Shown: piece after piece, positions 53,754-63,219 of the stretch
How the letters are laid out: each line of letters opens with the position of its first letter
Position numbering within the stretch: position 1 is the stretch's first letter
Source: Acidimicrobiaceae bacterium
GTDB lineage: Bacteria; Actinomycetota; Acidimicrobiia; Acidimicrobiales; Ilumatobacteraceae
DNA length: 64,000 nt
NCBI GenBank assembly: GCA_020637235.1
Contig: JACJWG010000003.1
Coordinates: forward strand, 186,001-250,000
Direction: 5' to 3'
Translations under genes and position numbers: made by a program
Notes under the pieces: generated by a model
What the model was told of the DNA's origin: nothing
The model's input: only the letters and a program-made list of their open reading frames with translations
Database searches by the model: none

Positions 53754-54551
53754 TCAGCCGTGGATCGGCCCGTGCGCGACACGCAACGGCGTCGCTGGTC
53801 GCCCCGTGCGGCGGGCGATGATCTCGGCACAGATCGAGATCGCCGTCTCCTCCGGTGTGCGAGCACCGAGATCGAGGCCGATCGGCGACATCAACCGGTC
53901 CAACTCGTCGTCGGTCACGCCGACGTCGCGCAGGCGCGCCGTCCGTCGCTCGTGCGTGGTGCGGCTGCCCATCACCCCGATGTACCCCACCCGTGTGGCG
54001 AGCGCGCCCTGGATCGCGGGCACGTCGAACTTCGGGTCGTGGGTCAGGATGCACACGGCGTCGCGCGATCCCAGCTGGGCGCCGCGCTGGTCGAACAACG
54101 CGCTCGGCCAGCTGACCACCACCTCGTCGGCGGCCGGGAAACGTCGCCGGGTGGCGAACACCTCGCGGGCGTCGCACACGATCACTCGGTACCCGAGCAC
54201 CTTGCCCACGCGCGACAGCGCGGCGGTGAAGTCGACCGCGCCGAAGATCCACATCTGCGGCGGCGGCGCCCAGCTCTCGACGAACACGGTGAGGGTCGGC
54301 GCGTCGAGCAGGTCCTCCGGGGTGGTCTGCCCCTGCGGGCCGTAGTGGCGGATGCCCGACCGGCCGGCCTCGAGTTCGGCCAGCGCGTCGCGGGCGGCGA
54401 TCCGGTCGAGGTCGGGGTCGCCGAGTCCGCCCAGCACCTCGTCGGGAGTGACGAGCAGCTTGCGCCCGGGCATCGGGCCGTCGACCACGGTGACGAGCGA
54501 GGTCGGCAGCTGCTGGCGAAGGCGGTCGCGGAGGGTGTCGTACATGCTCAC
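53754..54551 (-). CDS. XdhC family protein, C-terminal Rossmann-type part
   Basis: 265 aa. V-T-V-V-D-G-P-M-P-G-R-K-L-L starts an N-terminal strand region; W-I-F-G-A-V-D-F-T-A-A-L opens a Rossmann-like XdhC_C domain, with I-G-V-M-G-S-R and P-I-G-L-D-L-G-A-R-T-P-E-E. XdhC/CoxI proteins help insert sulfurated molybdenum cofactor into hydroxylases. The usual N-terminal GGCVE domain is on a separate neighbouring gene. Start GTG 54551 or ATG 54545. Confidence 0.9.
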   Translation of the reverse strand: MSMYDTLRDRLRQQLPTSLVTVVDGPMPGRKLLVTPDEVLGGLGDPDLDRIAARDALAELEAGRSGIRHYGPQGQTTPEDLLDAPTLTVFVESWAPPPQMWIFGAVDFTAALSRVGKVLGYRVIVCDAREVFATRRRFPAADEVVVSWPSALFDQRGAQLGSRDAVCILTHDPKFDVPAIQGALATRVGYIGVMGSRTTHERRTARLRDVGVTDDELDRLMSPIGLDLGARTPEETAISICAEIIARRTGRPATPLRVAHGPIHG

Positions 54552-54558
54552 GGCCGGG

Positions 54559-54876
54559 TCACCAGTCGAGCGGTTCGAGGAACAGCCGGATCGTGCCGCC
54601 GCAGGTGAGCCCGACCGCGAACGCCTCGTCGTCGCTGTAGCCGAAGGTGACGATGCCGGGGCCGCGTTCGCCCTGCAGGAGTCCGAGCGCCTCGGTGACG
54701 ACCGCCCCCTCGACGCAGCCGCCGCTCACGCTGCCCGCCACCTCGCCCACGTCGTTCACCGCCATCGCAGCGCCCGGCTCGCGTGGCCCCGACCCGAGGA
54801 TGTCCACCACTCGCGCCAGGGCGACGCGGCGGCCCTCCCCGCGCCAGCGGTCGATGTCGTCGAACAGTTCACGCAT
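54559..54876 (-). CDS. XdhC/CoxI N-terminal domain protein, stand-alone
   Basis: 105 aa with AGGAG 8 bp before ATG 54876. A-R-V-V-D-I-L-G-S-G-P-R-E-P-G-A-A-M and V-S-G-G-C-V-E-G-A-V-V are the XdhC/CoxI first-domain motifs; G-L-T-C-G-G follows. Ends 7 bp before the second half (53754-54551). Together they make a split XdhC used in molybdenum hydroxylase maturation. Confidence 0.9.
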   Translation of the reverse strand: MRELFDDIDRWRGEGRRVALARVVDILGSGPREPGAAMAVNDVGEVAGSVSGGCVEGAVVTEALGLLQGERGPGIVTFGYSDDEAFAVGLTCGGTIRLFLEPLDW

Positions 54877-54899
54877 CGGTGTTCTCCTGCGGTTCGGCC

Positions 54900-56054
54900 T
54901 CAGGCCAGGGTACGAGCCGAGATCGTCGCCGCCAATTCTTCCATCGCCGCGACCGAGTGCCCTTCGACGAACGCGTCGACGAACGGCAGTGCGGCTGCCA
55001 TGCCGCGTGCGAGTGGCGCGTAGCCCGGGGTCACCTTGAGCGGGTTCACCCAGATGGTGCGGAACGCGATCCGGTGCAGACGCTGCATCTGCTCGCCGAG
55101 CAGCGCCGGGTCGCCGCGGTCCCAGCCGTCGGACAGGATGACCACGATCGACTGCCGCGCCATGCCGCGCACACCCCACTCGTCGTTGAATCGCCCGAGG
55201 CACTCGCCGAGGCGGGTGCCGCCGTTCCAGTCGAGCACGCGCGACGCCGCCGCCTGCAGCGCCTTGTCGGGGTCGCGCGACGACAACTCGCGGGTGACGC
55301 GCGTGAGTCGTGTGCCCAGCGCGAACGCCTCCACCCGCTGGCGCCCGGCGACCGCCGCGTGCACGAAGCGCAGCATGCCCCTCGCGTACGGCTCCATCGA
55401 TCCACTCACGTCGAGCAGCAACACGAGGCGGCGCATCCGTTCGCCCGGCTGGCGCCACTTGCGGCGGATCGGCTCGCCACCCGCTCGCAGCGACGCCCGG
55501 ATGGTGGCACGCAGATCGGGGTCAGGGCCACGACGAGCCCGTTGCGCCCGGAAGCTGCTGCGCGGCGGTCCGGCGAAGCGCAGGTCGCTCATCAACTGCT
55601 GCGCGAGCACCAGCTCGTCGTCGGAGTAGTCGGCGAAGTCCTTGTGCCGGAGCACCTCGGCTGCCGAGAAGCGCAGCTGCAGCGTGGGCTCGTCGCTCGG
55701 TTCGCCGGTGTCGTGCTGGTCGTCACCGTCGTCGCCGTCGTCGTCGTCGATCGCGATGGTGATCTTCAGCGGCTCGTCGGGTTCGTCGTCGTGGTGGTCG
55801 CCGCGGCGCTGCTCCCAGAACACGCGGAACGCCCGGTCGTACAGCGTCAGGTCCTCGGGGCGCCGCACCAGCGTGGTCCGCCCGGCCCAGTACACCGAGT
55901 CGCGTGCGTCGACGCCGAGCAATCCGATCGCCTCGACGAAGTCGATGACGCTGCCGATCGGCGCGGCCAGCCCGAGTTCGCGCAGGACACGGGCGAACGT
56001 GATCGCCAGTTCGTCGGCCTCGGTGCGCACGCCGGGACCGGCGGTGTCGGTCAC
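54900..56054 (-). CDS. coxE: CoxE-like VWA domain protein
   Basis: 384 aa. The N-terminal half has a CoxE/YehP-like helical region and an acidic Asp-rich insert (D-D-D-D-G-D-D-G-D-D). The C-terminal von Willebrand A domain has MIDAS L-D-V-S-G-S-M (about 215), a Thr in W-N-G-G-T-R-L-G and D-G-W-D-R-G-D. CoxE works with the MoxR-type ATPase CoxD to mature the CO dehydrogenase-type active site. GTG start; 12 bp after coxD. Confidence 0.9.
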   Translation of the reverse strand: MTDTAGPGVRTEADELAITFARVLRELGLAAPIGSVIDFVEAIGLLGVDARDSVYWAGRTTLVRRPEDLTLYDRAFRVFWEQRRGDHHDDEPDEPLKITIAIDDDDGDDGDDQHDTGEPSDEPTLQLRFSAAEVLRHKDFADYSDDELVLAQQLMSDLRFAGPPRSSFRAQRARRGPDPDLRATIRASLRAGGEPIRRKWRQPGERMRRLVLLLDVSGSMEPYARGMLRFVHAAVAGRQRVEAFALGTRLTRVTRELSSRDPDKALQAAASRVLDWNGGTRLGECLGRFNDEWGVRGMARQSIVVILSDGWDRGDPALLGEQMQRLHRIAFRTIWVNPLKVTPGYAPLARGMAAALPFVDAFVEGHSVAAMEELAATISARTLA

Positions 56055-56066
56055 CCGGGCCGCCGG

Positions 56067-56993
56067 CTAGGCGCGCACGGCGCCGCGCTCGAACGCCTGC
56101 TTCACGATGTCGGCGATGCCGCCCTGCTGGCGCACCTTCTCCTGGTCTTCCCGGTACTTCAGGACGGCGCCGAGGGTGACGTCGACCGTGTGCTCGTCGA
56201 GTTCGCTCACCCCGAGCGACGCGAGCGCGGTCGCCCAGTCGATCGTCTCGGCCACGCCGGGCGGCTTGTAGAGGCTCTTGGTGCGCATCGCCTCCACCGC
56301 GCCGGCCACCTGGCGCGCGAGCGGTCCGAGCACGTGCGGGACGCGCATCCGCACGATCTGCACCTCACGTTCGAAGCTCGGGTGCTCGACCCAGTGGTAC
56401 AGGCACCGCCGTTTCAGCGCGTCGTGCACGTCGCGGGTGCGGTTGGAGGTGAGGATCACGATCGGCGGCATGCTCGTGCCGAACACCCCGAGCTCGGGGA
56501 TCGTGATCTGGTAGTCGCTCAGCACCTCGAGCAGGTACGCCTCGAACTCGTCGTCGGCACGGTCGATCTCGTCGATCAGCAGCACCGGCGGGATGAGGCT
56601 GCCGTGGTCGATCGCTCGGAGCAGCGCCCGCTTCAGCAGGAACCGCTCGTGGTAGAGCTGGTCCTCGAGGATCGAGGTGCCGATGCCGCGCGCTTCACCC
56701 GTGGCCTCGGCCGCGCGCAGGTGCAGCAGCTGGCGCGAGTAGTCCCAGTCGTACACGGCCTGCGCGGCGTCGATGCCCTCGTAGCACTGGAGGCGGATGA
56801 GCTGACCGCCCGTCCACCGGCTCAGCACCTTGGCCACCTCGGTCTTGCCGACTCCGGCTTCGCCCTCGAGCAACAACGGTCGACGCAGCGACAACGCCAG
56901 GAAGATCGCCGTGGCCAGGCCGTCGTCGGGGAGATACCCGTGCGAGGTGAGCGCGTGGGCGACGTCCGCCGGGGTGCTGGAGGGCGAGAGCAT
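56067..56993 (-). CDS. coxD: MoxR/CoxD-family AAA+ ATPase
   Basis: 308 aa. Walker A E-G-E-A-G-V-G-K-T (about residues 41-49), Walker B L-L-I-D-E-I-D-R-A, sensor 1 L-T-S-N-R-T-R and the arginine region L-K-R-R-C-L-Y-H-W are all present. ATG 56993 is chosen; sequence upstream overlaps the divergent glgX-like gene and is not ATPase-like. First gene of the coxD-coxE-xdhC-xdhC run. Confidence 0.93.
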   Translation of the reverse strand: MLSPSSTPADVAHALTSHGYLPDDGLATAIFLALSLRRPLLLEGEAGVGKTEVAKVLSRWTGGQLIRLQCYEGIDAAQAVYDWDYSRQLLHLRAAEATGEARGIGTSILEDQLYHERFLLKRALLRAIDHGSLIPPVLLIDEIDRADDEFEAYLLEVLSDYQITIPELGVFGTSMPPIVILTSNRTRDVHDALKRRCLYHWVEHPSFEREVQIVRMRVPHVLGPLARQVAGAVEAMRTKSLYKPPGVAETIDWATALASLGVSELDEHTVDVTLGAVLKYREDQEKVRQQGGIADIVKQAFERGAVRA

Positions 56994-57044
56994 GGAGGCC
57001 CAGGTTAGAGGTGTTTCCCCGAGCGGGTGCCATGCTGGTGTGCC

Positions 57045-58835
57045 GTGGTGCCCCCACCTGACACCCCGGAGCGTTCCGACACGGTCTCCGACATCGACGC
57101 TCCGAACACGCTGACCGAATCCGCCCCTCTCATGCACGGCTCGCACGCGCTGCACGCGCCGGCGATCGACGGGGCGCGCACGCTGTCGGTGTCGGTACGT
57201 GCGCCGGCGGCCGGTGAGGTGGTGCTGTGTGTGCGCACCCCCGCCACCGGCCACGTGCGGCGGGTCGACTGCGCCCGCTCCGGAGCGCCGGTCGACGACG
57301 ACGGCGATCCACCCTGGTGGCGTGCGACGGTGCCGGTCGCCGGCGGCGAGCACTACTGGCTCGAGGTTGACGGGGGTGAGCCCCTGGTCGACCCGTCGAC
57401 CGAAGCGCTCACCTTCGTCGACGGCCGCCCGGTCGGGGTGGTGCGGGCAGATCCCTGGCCTCACCGCCCCCAGCTCGGGCGGGTGACGCCTCATCCGGTG
57501 GTGTACGAGACGCACGTGCGCGGGTTCGCCCGCACCTTCGCCGGGATGCACGAGCGGCTCGCGTACCTCGCCGATCTCGGCGTCGACGTGATCGAACTGC
57601 TGCCGGTGCACCCCTTCGACCACCGCGACAACTACTGGGGCTACATGCCCATCGTGTGGGGTGCGGTGCACGAGCCGTACGCGGCCGGCGACGATGCGGC
57701 GGTCGAACTCGCCGATCTGGTGAGCGCCGCGCACGACCACGGGCTCGCGGTGTGGATCGACGTCGTGTTCAACCACACCGGCGAAGGCAGCGGTGCGATG
57801 CCCACCTGGACCCTGCGCGGTTTCGATCCGAGCACGTATCGCACGTTCGCCGACGGCACACCGGCGAACGACAGCGGATGTGGCAACGACACCGACCCGG
57901 CACACCCCTGGGTCCGCGAGCTCGTCCTCGAGGGGTTGGCGCGGTACGCCGACCTCGGGGTCGACGGCTTCCGGTTCGACCTCGCGTCGTTGCTCACGCG
58001 AGACGGCGGTGGTCTCGTCCGTCAGATCGGTGACTGGGCGGAGCGACGGGGCGTGGTGCTGGTCGCCGAGGCGTGGGACCTCGCGGCGTACCAGGTGGGT
58101 CGAGCGTTCCCCGATCAGCGCTGGGCCCAGTGGAACGACCGTTTCCGTGACGACGTACGCGGCTTCGTGCGCGGCGAGAGCGGGCTCGTGCCGGCGATGG
58201 TGCAGCGCGCCCAGGGCAGCCCCGAGCTGTTCGACGGCGAGGCGTGGCGGTCGGTCAACTTCGTCGACGCCCACGACGGCCTGTGCATGTACGACCTGAC
58301 GACGGTGACCGGCGATCGGCACCGGTCGTGGGACTGCGGACCCGAGCTGCGGCCCCAGCAGCTGCGCAACTACTTCACCCATCTGTTGCTCAGCGCTGGC
58401 GCAGCCATGTTCGTGATGGGCGACGAGTTCGCTCGCACCCAGCGGGGGCACGACAACCCGTACGACGTCGACGGACCGGTCAGCTGGGTCGACTGGTCGC
58501 GGCTCGGGACCTGGAACGAGCTGCATGCGTACGTGAGACACCTGCTGCAGATCCGCCGTCTCCTCGACCACGACCACGTGCGCGTGTACGGGGTCCACGG
58601 CCGGCCCGACTACGGCTACGAGTCGCGCTCGTTGGCGTGGCACAGCGGCGACGTGTACGTGATGTCGAACGCCTGGTGGGAGCCGTTGGCGTTCGAGGTA
58701 CAGGCGCCGGGGACCTGGCGGTTGGAATGTGCCGCTTCACCCGACACGACGATGGAGCGCGACGGTACGGTCGTGGTGGCACCCCGGTCGACGGCCGTGT
58801 TGCTGGCCGCACCCACGGGGGTCCGGCCGACCTGA
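57045..58835 (+). CDS. glgX: GH13 glycogen debranching enzyme/isoamylase-like
   Basis: 596 aa from GTG 57045 (57027 and 57048 also possible). An N-terminal beta-sandwich (about 20-135) precedes a GH13 barrel. Region I reads V-D-V-V-F-N-H-T, region II D-G-F-R-F-D-L-A (nucleophile Asp), region III V-A-E-A-W-D (acid Glu) and region IV F-V-D-A-H-D-G. M-G-D-E-F-A-R-T-Q-R-G-H-D-N-P-Y is diagnostic for GlgX/TreX-type alpha-1,6 debranching. It is shorter than typical GlgX (about 660-720 aa). Acts on glycogen or maltodextrins in the cytoplasm. Confidence 0.85.
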   Translation: MVPPPDTPERSDTVSDIDAPNTLTESAPLMHGSHALHAPAIDGARTLSVSVRAPAAGEVVLCVRTPATGHVRRVDCARSGAPVDDDGDPPWWRATVPVAGGEHYWLEVDGGEPLVDPSTEALTFVDGRPVGVVRADPWPHRPQLGRVTPHPVVYETHVRGFARTFAGMHERLAYLADLGVDVIELLPVHPFDHRDNYWGYMPIVWGAVHEPYAAGDDAAVELADLVSAAHDHGLAVWIDVVFNHTGEGSGAMPTWTLRGFDPSTYRTFADGTPANDSGCGNDTDPAHPWVRELVLEGLARYADLGVDGFRFDLASLLTRDGGGLVRQIGDWAERRGVVLVAEAWDLAAYQVGRAFPDQRWAQWNDRFRDDVRGFVRGESGLVPAMVQRAQGSPELFDGEAWRSVNFVDAHDGLCMYDLTTVTGDRHRSWDCGPELRPQQLRNYFTHLLLSAGAAMFVMGDEFARTQRGHDNPYDVDGPVSWVDWSRLGTWNELHAYVRHLLQIRRLLDHDHVRVYGVHGRPDYGYESRSLAWHSGDVYVMSNAWWEPLAFEVQAPGTWRLECAASPDTTMERDGTVVVAPRSTAVLLAAPTGVRPT

Positions 58836-58847
58836 GGGGGTCCGCCG

Positions 58848-59651
58848 ATGATCGTCGACATCCAACTCAATCCGGCGGTCGAGCCGTGGGAACGGATCCG
58901 GGATGGTGTGCAGGTGGCCGAGGCGGCCGGCTTCGACACTGCATACGTGTTCGACCACTTCGCGGGCGACCTGCTGCGAGGCGACGAGCGGATGCTCGAG
59001 TGCTTCACGCTGCTCGGCGCCCTGTCGAGCGCGACGTCGACGATCGGCCTCGGCACGCTCGTGGTGAACGTCGCCAACCGCCATCCCGGCGTGATGGCGA
59101 TGGCGGCCGCCACGGTGCAGACGGTGAGCGGCGGGCGGCTCGTGCTCGGACTCGGCGCCGGCGCAGCACCGAACACGCCGTGGTCGGCCGAACACCGGGC
59201 GCTCGGACTCGACCTCGCCCCGACGGTCGCCGCACGCCATCGCCGGCTCGCCGACGCGCTCGAACTGATCGACGACCTGTGGGCCGACGACCGCAAGCCC
59301 GAGTACCAGCACTTCCACCGGCCGGCGGCGCGTCCGCCGATCTTCCTCGGCGTCAACAGTGCACCGCTCGCTCGGCTCGCCGCGGCGCGTACCGACGGCT
59401 TCAACGTCCGCCAGAGCCACGACGACCTCGCGTCGATCGTGGCCGCCGGGCTGGAGGCTCGGGTCGCGAGCGACCGCGCCGATCAGCCGATGATGGTGTC
59501 GGTGTGGGCGATGTTCGACCGTGCCCTGGCCGATCCGGATCATCCGAAGCGACGCGAGTGGGCCGACCTCGGCGTGAACCGCCTGGTGCTGGTGTGCCTC
59601 GACCCGCACGATCCGGGCGAGCTGACGCGGTTCTTCACCGGTCGACCGTGA
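58848..59651 (+). CDS. LLM-class oxidoreductase, probably F420-dependent
   Basis: 267 aa luciferase-like TIM barrel: E-A-A-G-F-D-T-A-Y-V-F-D-H-F, G-L-G-T-L-V-V-N-V-A-N-R-H-P and G-R-L-V-L-G-L-G-A-G match F420-binding members common in actinobacteria. Substrate unknown. GGGGG precedes the ATG 12 bp after the debranching gene, so cotranscription is possible. Confidence 0.88.
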   Translation: MIVDIQLNPAVEPWERIRDGVQVAEAAGFDTAYVFDHFAGDLLRGDERMLECFTLLGALSSATSTIGLGTLVVNVANRHPGVMAMAAATVQTVSGGRLVLGLGAGAAPNTPWSAEHRALGLDLAPTVAARHRRLADALELIDDLWADDRKPEYQHFHRPAARPPIFLGVNSAPLARLAAARTDGFNVRQSHDDLASIVAAGLEARVASDRADQPMMVSVWAMFDRALADPDHPKRREWADLGVNRLVLVCLDPHDPGELTRFFTGRP

Positions 59652-59680
59652 ACGGCGCCGACGGGTGGCGGGTTGCTGCG

Positions 59681-60973
59681 TCAGAGGTAGTGCATCTCGG
59701 CGGCGGTGCGGGTGAGTTCGTCGCGGAACTTCGGATGCGCGACCGAGATGAGCGCCTGGGTGCGCTCGCGGATGGTGCGCCCCCGCAACTCGGCCACTCC
59801 GAACTCCGTGACCACCATGTCGACGGTGTTCTTCACCGTCGTCACCACGTCGCCGGGTGACAGCTGCGGCACGATCCGGCTGAGCTCGCCGTCCTTCGCC
59901 GTGCTCTGCAGCACGATGAAACTCTGCCCGCCCGGGCTGTAGGCAGCGCCGCGAGCGAAGTCGCTCTGCCCGCCCGACGACGAGTAGTACCGGCCGCTGA
60001 TCGTCTCGCTCGCGCACTGGCCGAGGAAGTCGACCGCGAGGCTCGCGTTGATCGACACGAAGTCGACGTCACGAGAGATGACGCGAGGGTCGTTCACGTA
60101 GCGCGCCGACCACATCTCGATCGTCGGGTTGTCGTGCACGAAGTCGTACAGGCGCTGGGTGCCGAGCGCGAACGTGCCGATCACCTTCAACCGGTTGTTC
60201 GCCTTCTTCACACCGTTCACGACGCCGGCCTCGATCAGGTCGATCAGACCGTCGGAGATGAGTTCGGTGTGCACACCCATGTCGCGGTGGTTGCGGAGGT
60301 GCGCCAGCACGGCATTGGGGATCGCCCCGATGCCGGCCTGGATGGTGCTGCCGTTGCGCACCCGCTCGGCGACGAAGCCGCCGATCAACCGATCGACGTC
60401 GCTCGGCTGCGCCGGCGGCACCTCGAGCAGGGGATAGTCCACCTCGATGTAGCCGTCGATCTGGCTGATGTGGATCTGGTTGCGGCCCGACGTGCGCGGC
60501 ATCTGCCGGTTCACCTCGAGGAAGAACGGTGCTCGGCCGATGAAGCTCGCCACGTAGTCGGCGCTCACACCGAGCGAGAAGTTGCCGTGCTGGTCGGGCG
60601 GCGATGCCGCAGCGATCACGTACGGGTGCTTCGAGCGCCGCGTGATGAGGTCGTACACCTCGGAGAAGTGGTTGGGCACGAGGTCGACGTGGCCCTCGTG
60701 GAACCGGGGTCGGGTGATGTGCGACAGGAAGTACGACACGTGGCGGAGCCGGTCGCCGAACTCGCCGTGGAACATCCTCCGGTCGCGCAGCGCGTGCATC
60801 TGGTGCACGGTGGTGCCGTAGAGCCGTTGCGCGTGGTCCTCCAGGGCGTCGAGCAACACGACCGGCTCGCCGTTGGCGATCGGCACGACCACCTCCGCAC
60901 TCGGGTGCAGATGGTCGACGAACGCCGCCGCGTCGTCGGTGCGCTTCGTCGCGAGCATCGAGGCGGCGCTCAC
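59681..60973 (-). CDS. Acetyl-CoA hydrolase/CoA-transferase family protein
   Basis: 430 aa. G-I-G-A-I-P-N-A-V-L-A-H-L (CoA-binding loop) and H-T-E-L-I-S-D-G (catalytic Glu) lie in the middle; F-G-V-A-E-L-R-G-R-T closes the C-terminal domain, as in 4-hydroxybutyrate and related CoA transferases. GTG 60973 overlaps the stop of the oxidase gene (GTGA). It transfers CoA between acetyl-CoA and a carboxylic acid not identifiable from sequence. Confidence 0.93.
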   Translation of the reverse strand: MSAASMLATKRTDDAAAFVDHLHPSAEVVVPIANGEPVVLLDALEDHAQRLYGTTVHQMHALRDRRMFHGEFGDRLRHVSYFLSHITRPRFHEGHVDLVPNHFSEVYDLITRRSKHPYVIAAASPPDQHGNFSLGVSADYVASFIGRAPFFLEVNRQMPRTSGRNQIHISQIDGYIEVDYPLLEVPPAQPSDVDRLIGGFVAERVRNGSTIQAGIGAIPNAVLAHLRNHRDMGVHTELISDGLIDLIEAGVVNGVKKANNRLKVIGTFALGTQRLYDFVHDNPTIEMWSARYVNDPRVISRDVDFVSINASLAVDFLGQCASETISGRYYSSSGGQSDFARGAAYSPGGQSFIVLQSTAKDGELSRIVPQLSPGDVVTTVKNTVDMVVTEFGVAELRGRTIRERTQALISVAHPKFRDELTRTAAEMHYL

Positions 60974-62403
60974 GAGTCGAACCCCAGGCCGAGGCGGTCG
61001 AGGCCGCGCAGCCACAGGTTGCGCTTGCCGGTCTTGTCTTCCCGGTCGAGTGACCAGCGCGTGGTCTGGATGCCGATGAAGCGGAAGGGTTCGGGTGGGA
61101 AGGGCAACGGTTTCTCCTGGACGAACGTGGTCTCGGTGGCACGGCTCCGGCGGCCGTCGAGCAGGTCGAGCATCACCTCACCGCCGAAGCGGGCAGCGGC
61201 GACGCCGAGTCCGGTGTACCCGACGGCATAGGCGACGCGGCCCTGCCAGGCGCGGCCCCAGAACACGCAGAATCGGCTCGACGTGTCGATCGCACCGCCC
61301 CACATGTGTGTGAACTTGACGCCCTCGAGCTGCGGGAAGGTGTCGAAGAAGTGTTTGCTCAGCTTCGCCCACGTCTCGGGACGGCTCTCCAGTTCGGCGT
61401 TCACCTTGCCGCGCCAGAAGTAGATGGCGTCGTACCCGCCCCACAGGATGCGGTTGTCCTCGGTGAGCCGGTAGTAGTGGAACTGGTTGGCGATGTCGGA
61501 CAGCCCTTGGCGGTTGGCCCAGCCGAGCTCGGCGAGCTGCTGGTTGGTGAGCGGCTCGGTGACCATGCAGTAGTCGTACACCGGGGCGATGTAGTGGCCG
61601 ATCCGGTTGAGCAACGGCTTGAACGCGTTGGTGGCGAGCGCCACCTTGCCGGCGCGCACACGCCCGAGCGGCGTGTTGATCAGCACGCCGACGCCGTCCT
61701 TCTCGATCGAGGTCGCCTTCGTGTCCTCGTAGATGCGCACGCCGAGCGACATCGCGGCCGACTTGAGCCCCCACACGAGTCGGGCGGGATCGACGATCGC
61801 CGCGCGGTCCTTGCGCCACAGCCCGCCGGTGTAGGTGGGCGAGTTCACCTGGGCCCGCATGGCGGCGGCATCGAGCAGCTCGACCTTCTGGCCCAAGCTG
61901 CGCAGCTGCTGGTAGTCCTCGCGCAGCTCGCTCAGGTACGACGGTGAGTGGGACGTGGTGGCGACGTCGATCACGCCGGTGCGCTCGTAGTCGCAGTCGA
62001 TCTTGTAGCGGGCGATCGCCTCCTCGATCCGGTTGAGGTTCTCCACGCCCAGCTCTTCGAGCAGCGGGAGCTCGTCGGGGAACCGCTCCTGACCGTTCGC
62101 CACCCCGTGGGTGAGGCTCGACTCCATGAAGCCGCCGTTGCGGCCACTGGCGGCCGACCCGATCTCGTGGGCGTCGATCAGCACCACGTCACGGTTGGGA
62201 TCGCGCTCCTTTGCGATGATCGCGGTCCACAGCCCCGTGTACCCGCCACCGACGATGCACAGATCGCAGGTCTCGGTGCGCACCAGCGTCGGGTTGCTGT
62301 CGGGCTCGTCGACGTCCTCGTACCAGTACGGGTAGGGGTCGGCGTCGGCGATGGCGTCCAGGTGGAACTCCTGGATGCCGTCTTCGCTCTCCTCGATCGC
62401 CAT
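60970..62403 (-). CDS. FAD-dependent amine/amino-acid oxidoreductase (DadA/PuuB-like)
   Basis: 477 aa DAO-family enzyme. The N-terminal extension ends at L-C-I-V-G-G-G-Y-T-G-L-W-T-A (FAD dinucleotide-binding motif, about residue 50) and G-S-A-A-S-G-R-N-G-G-F follows. The C-terminal Y-A-V-G-Y-T-G-L-G-V-A-A-A-R-F-G-G is the second FAD contact. The closest style is gamma-glutamylputrescine oxidase-like proteins; exact substrate open. Coupled to the CoA-transferase gene. Confidence 0.92.
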   Translation of the reverse strand: MAIEESEDGIQEFHLDAIADADPYPYWYEDVDEPDSNPTLVRTETCDLCIVGGGYTGLWTAIIAKERDPNRDVVLIDAHEIGSAASGRNGGFMESSLTHGVANGQERFPDELPLLEELGVENLNRIEEAIARYKIDCDYERTGVIDVATTSHSPSYLSELREDYQQLRSLGQKVELLDAAAMRAQVNSPTYTGGLWRKDRAAIVDPARLVWGLKSAAMSLGVRIYEDTKATSIEKDGVGVLINTPLGRVRAGKVALATNAFKPLLNRIGHYIAPVYDYCMVTEPLTNQQLAELGWANRQGLSDIANQFHYYRLTEDNRILWGGYDAIYFWRGKVNAELESRPETWAKLSKHFFDTFPQLEGVKFTHMWGGAIDTSSRFCVFWGRAWQGRVAYAVGYTGLGVAAARFGGEVMLDLLDGRRSRATETTFVQEKPLPFPPEPFRFIGIQTTRWSLDREDKTGKRNLWLRGLDRLGLGFDS

Positions 62404-62478
62404 GTGGGTATCACCAGCCCGGTTCGTCGTCGGCGTCGAGACGACAGGCTACCCGGCGATCCCGCTACGGTCGGGTGT

Positions 62479-63219
62479 ATGGAACTCGGACTGCAGGGAC
62501 GTCGGGCTGCGGTGGCTGCGGCGTCGGCCGGCCTCGGCTTCGCCTCGGCCGCCGCGCTGGCCGCCGAGGGGGTGTCGGTGGTGATCTGCGGTCGCGACCA
62601 GGCCAAGGTCGACGACGCCGCGGCACGCATCGGTCACGGCTGCGTCGCCGTGGTGCAGGACGTGTCCGATGCCGCCGGCGGGGCGGCCTTCGTCGCCGCC
62701 GCCATCGAGGTTCTCGGTGGACTCGACATCGTGGTGGCCAACGCCGGTGGGCCACCACCGGGCACGTTCGCGTCCACGCCGCTCGAGCGGTACGCGCCGG
62801 CGCTCGATCTCAACCTGATGAGCGTCGTCGGCATGGCCCGTGCCGCGATCCCGGCGATGCAGGCGCAGCGCTGGGGTCGTTTCGTCGCGATCACGTCGGT
62901 GTCGGTGCGCCAGCCGATTCCCACGATCATCCTGTCGAACACCGCTCGAGCGGGGGTCACCGGGTTCTTGAAGACCGTGGCGCTCGAGGTCGCCCGCGAC
63001 GGTGTCACCGTCAACACGGTGCAGCCGGGCCTGCACGCCACCGATCGTGCGGTGCAGCTCGGCGATCCGTCGGCGATGGCCGCCGGCATCCCCGTGGGAT
63101 CGCTCGGCGACCCGGCCGACTTCGGCTCGATCGTCACCTTCCTCTGCAGCGAGCAGGCCAAGTTCGTCACCGGTGCGCAGCTGCACGTCGACGGTGGCAC
63201 CTTCGGAGGACTCCAGTGA
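62479..63219 (+). CDS. SDR family oxidoreductase, atypical active site
   Basis: 246 aa Rossmann protein. The cofactor motif is A-A-A-S-A-G-L-G-F-A (TGxxxGxG-like, first Gly changed), V-A-N-A-G-G-P-P-P-G is the NAG block, and the active-site stretch is I-T-S-V-S-V-R-Q-P-I-P. The usual Y-x-x-x-K is replaced by L-S-N-T-A-R-A-G-V-T-G-F-L-K, a pattern I know from a distinct SDR subfamily annotated as 3-oxoacyl-ACP reductase-like. Reaction uncertain. Confidence 0.88.
   Translation: MELGLQGRRAAVAAASAGLGFASAAALAAEGVSVVICGRDQAKVDDAAARIGHGCVAVVQDVSDAAGGAAFVAAAIEVLGGLDIVVANAGGPPPGTFASTPLERYAPALDLNLMSVVGMARAAIPAMQAQRWGRFVAITSVSVRQPIPTIILSNTARAGVTGFLKTVALEVARDGVTVNTVQPGLHATDRAVQLGDPSAMAAGIPVGSLGDPADFGSIVTFLCSEQAKFVTGAQLHVDGGTFGGLQ

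Noticed and set aside
56994..58643. N-terminal extension of the MoxR ATPase through the antisense frame
   Set aside because: The extension is antisense to the debranching enzyme and has no AAA-like sequence; ATG 56993 fits the family start.
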